64,000 nucleotides of DNA from Brooklawnia sp937867175 (GTDB lineage: Bacteria > Actinomycetota > Actinomycetes > Propionibacteriales > Propionibacteriaceae), in NCBI GenBank assembly GCA_036821905.1, contig DAISIR010000002.1, positions 62,001-126,000 on the forward strand, in the 5' to 3' direction. Shown one piece after another: positions 62,941-64,000 of the stretch. The translations under genes and the position numbers were made by a program. Below the pieces are notes generated by a model, which was not told the DNA's origin, did not search any database, and worked only from the letters and a program-made list of their open reading frames with translations. Position 1 is the stretch's first letter; every line of letters starts with the position of its first letter.

Positions 62941-63067
62941 CGTGTTCCGGGGTCGGTGAAAGTCCGAACCGGCGGTGACAGTCCGCGACCCGTGACGCCT
63001 TCGGGCGGAGCGGTTGACCTGGTGGAACTCCAGGACCGACGGTGAAAGTCCGGATGGGAGGCAACGC
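62941..63067 (+). promoter_or_regulatory. FMN riboswitch (RFN element)
   Basis: The RFN core is clear: GGTGAAAGTCCGAACCGGCGGTGACAG, then a variable arm (62995-63012 area), then GACCGACGGTGAAAGTCCGGATGGGAG. It lies about 95 bp before ribD. An inverted repeat GCTCCGCC/GGCGGGGC (63072-63090) directly follows and could be the expression platform that hides or frees the ribD start. Confidence 0.96.
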
Positions 63068-63161
63068 GAGGGCTCCGCCGTTGGCGGGGCTTGGTCGGCG
63101 TACGCGTCTGCGTGCGCGCGTCCGAAGGGTGCCCCGGGGCTCGTTGAGCGAGAGGGGCGAC

Positions 63162-64000
63162 ATGTCAGTGCAATTGTCCGATGAGGTCCTCGTCCGCCGC
63201 GCCCTCGAGTTGGCGGTGCGGGGCGTGGAGGCCGACCCCAATCCCCGGGTGGGCGCGGTGATCGTGGACGCCGCCGGTGCCGTCGTGGGCGAGGGTTGGC
63301 ATGGGGGTGCCGGGTCGCCGCACGCCGAGGTGGTGGCGCTGCGGGCAGCCGGGGCGTCCGCGCGCGGCGGCACCGCCTACGTCAGCCTGGAGCCTTGTGC
63401 GCATCGGGGTCGAACGGGCCCGTGCACGGCGGCGTTGCTGACGGCGGGGGTGAGCCGGGTCGTCTTCGCCCAGCCGGACCCCAATCCTCGCGCCGCCGGC
63501 GGCACCAAGATGCTGCGTGCAGCGGGCGTCAAGGTCGTGCCCGGGGTGCTGGCCTGCGAGGCCGAGCAGCTCAATCTCACCTGGACCCATCGGCACCGCA
63601 CCGGTCGTCCGTTCGTGACTTGGAAGCTCGCCACCACCCTTGACGGACGCATCGCCGCCGCCGACGGAAGTTCGCGCTGGATCACCTCGGATGAGGCGCG
63701 GGCCGACGTGCACACCCTGCGGGCTCGCTGCGGCGCGGTCGTCGTCGGCACGGGTACTGCGCTGGCGGACGATCCGGCCCTCACCGTGCGGTGCGCCAGC
63801 GAGATTCCTCACCGCCAGCCGCTGCGCGTCGTACTCGGCGACCGCGTCATCCCTGCCGAGGCGCGGCTGCGCGACGCGTCGGCGCCGACGCTGATGCTGT
63901 CGGGTCATGACCCCGCGGGTGCTTTGGCCCGGCTGGCGGCGGACGGCGTCCACCATGTGCTGCTGGAGGGCGGCCCGACCCTGGCGGCAGCGTTCCTGCG
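63162..64000 (+). CDS. ribD: Bifunctional riboflavin biosynthesis protein RibD (partial, C-terminus off window)
   Basis: About 279 residues are visible. The N-terminal deaminase domain has the zinc site HAEVVAL and PCAHRGRTGPCTAAL (residues ~48-90). The reductase domain begins near GRPFVTWKLATTLDGRIAAADGSSRWITS. It catalyses two successive steps of riboflavin synthesis after GTP cyclohydrolase II. The ATG at 63162 has GAGAGGGG upstream. The FMN riboswitch in front provides feedback control. The 3' end is cut by the window. Confidence 0.96.
   Translation, partial: MSVQLSDEVLVRRALELAVRGVEADPNPRVGAVIVDAAGAVVGEGWHGGAGSPHAEVVALRAAGASARGGTAYVSLEPCAHRGRTGPCTAALLTAGVSRVVFAQPDPNPRAAGGTKMLRAAGVKVVPGVLACEAEQLNLTWTHRHRTGRPFVTWKLATTLDGRIAAADGSSRWITSDEARADVHTLRARCGAVVVGTGTALADDPALTVRCASEIPHRQPLRVVLGDRVIPAEARLRDASAPTLMLSGHDPAGALARLAADGVHHVLLEGGPTLAAAFL

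Noticed and set aside
1..64000. CRISPR arrays, insertion sequences, prophage or rRNA
   Set aside because: No spaced repeat array, transposase, integrase, capsid-like or rRNA sequence was seen; gene order is housekeeping-like throughout.

Overview
The window is a high-GC, gene-dense chromosomal segment of an actinomycete. WhiB1, a SigH/anti-sigma pair, the PdtaS-type histidine kinase, the 24-residue ribosomal protein bL37, the fused 2-oxoglutarate decarboxylase Kgd, UPF0182, a PPA1309-like protein and an IdeR/DtxR-type iron box all point to Actinomycetota. The gene content and a PPA1309-type neighbour suggest a propionibacterium-like lineage, but that finer placement is inference. A run of exactly 100 N shows that this is a draft scaffold. 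I see no phage, insertion sequence, CRISPR array or rRNA.

Layout. (a) 1-3.2 kb: end of an SDR oxidoreductase gene, a DEAD-box RNA helicase, a ferritin-like protein, a DUF3107 protein and a cold-shock protein. (b) 3.4-20.8 kb: a DNA-end-processing island holding adnA-adnB, nudC, a complete recC-recB-recD operon on the opposite strand, and uvrD2. (c) 20.9-30.5 kb: a zinc-ribbon mini-protein, a YgjP-type metallopeptidase, a DUF2342 protein, a PDZ/Lon-like protease, PPA1309, UPF0182 and two M16 peptidase genes. From memory, most of (a)-(c) parallels the order around Rv3193-Rv3211 of Mycobacterium tuberculosis, with recCBD as the main addition. (d) 30.7-37.1 kb: initiator tRNA, a five-gene peptide/nickel-type ABC importer and serA, ending at the assembly gap. 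(e) 37.2-45.6 kb: phosphoesterase, hisN, rsgA, aroA, doxX, SRAP, sigH, rshA, bL37, pdtaS and whiB1, again matching a mycobacterial neighbourhood (about Rv3219-Rv3228). (f) 45.7-52.2 kb: kgd and two tandem GT87-like membrane glycosyltransferases. (g) 52.6-60.8 kb: hisI-hisG, a LURP-one-like protein, an exported HNH nuclease-like lipoprotein, a small membrane protein, an iron-regulated siderophore-interacting protein, an ECF sigma factor with a membrane partner, and a GTPase/hydrophobic-protein pair. (h) 61-64 kb: a YbdK-type ligase, a glutamine amidotransferase, an FMN riboswitch and the 5' part of ribD.

How the genes work together. AdnAB, RecBCD and UvrD2 are alternative machines for resecting or unwinding broken DNA, and SRAP protects abasic sites, so the window is rich in genome maintenance. 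SigH/RshA, WhiB1, the ECF pair and PdtaS sense redox or nitrosative state and envelope signals. Most genes are packed with 1-8 bp overlaps (ATGA, GTGA, TGATG), indicating translationally coupled operons. Several operon-leading genes have a -10 hexamer 6-8 nt before the start codon, which suggests leaderless transcripts.

The least explained items are the GTPase plus hydrophobic-partner operon (58.7-60.8 kb), the coexistence of AdnAB and RecBCD at one locus, a CTG start for aroA, and two strong non-coding hairpins.
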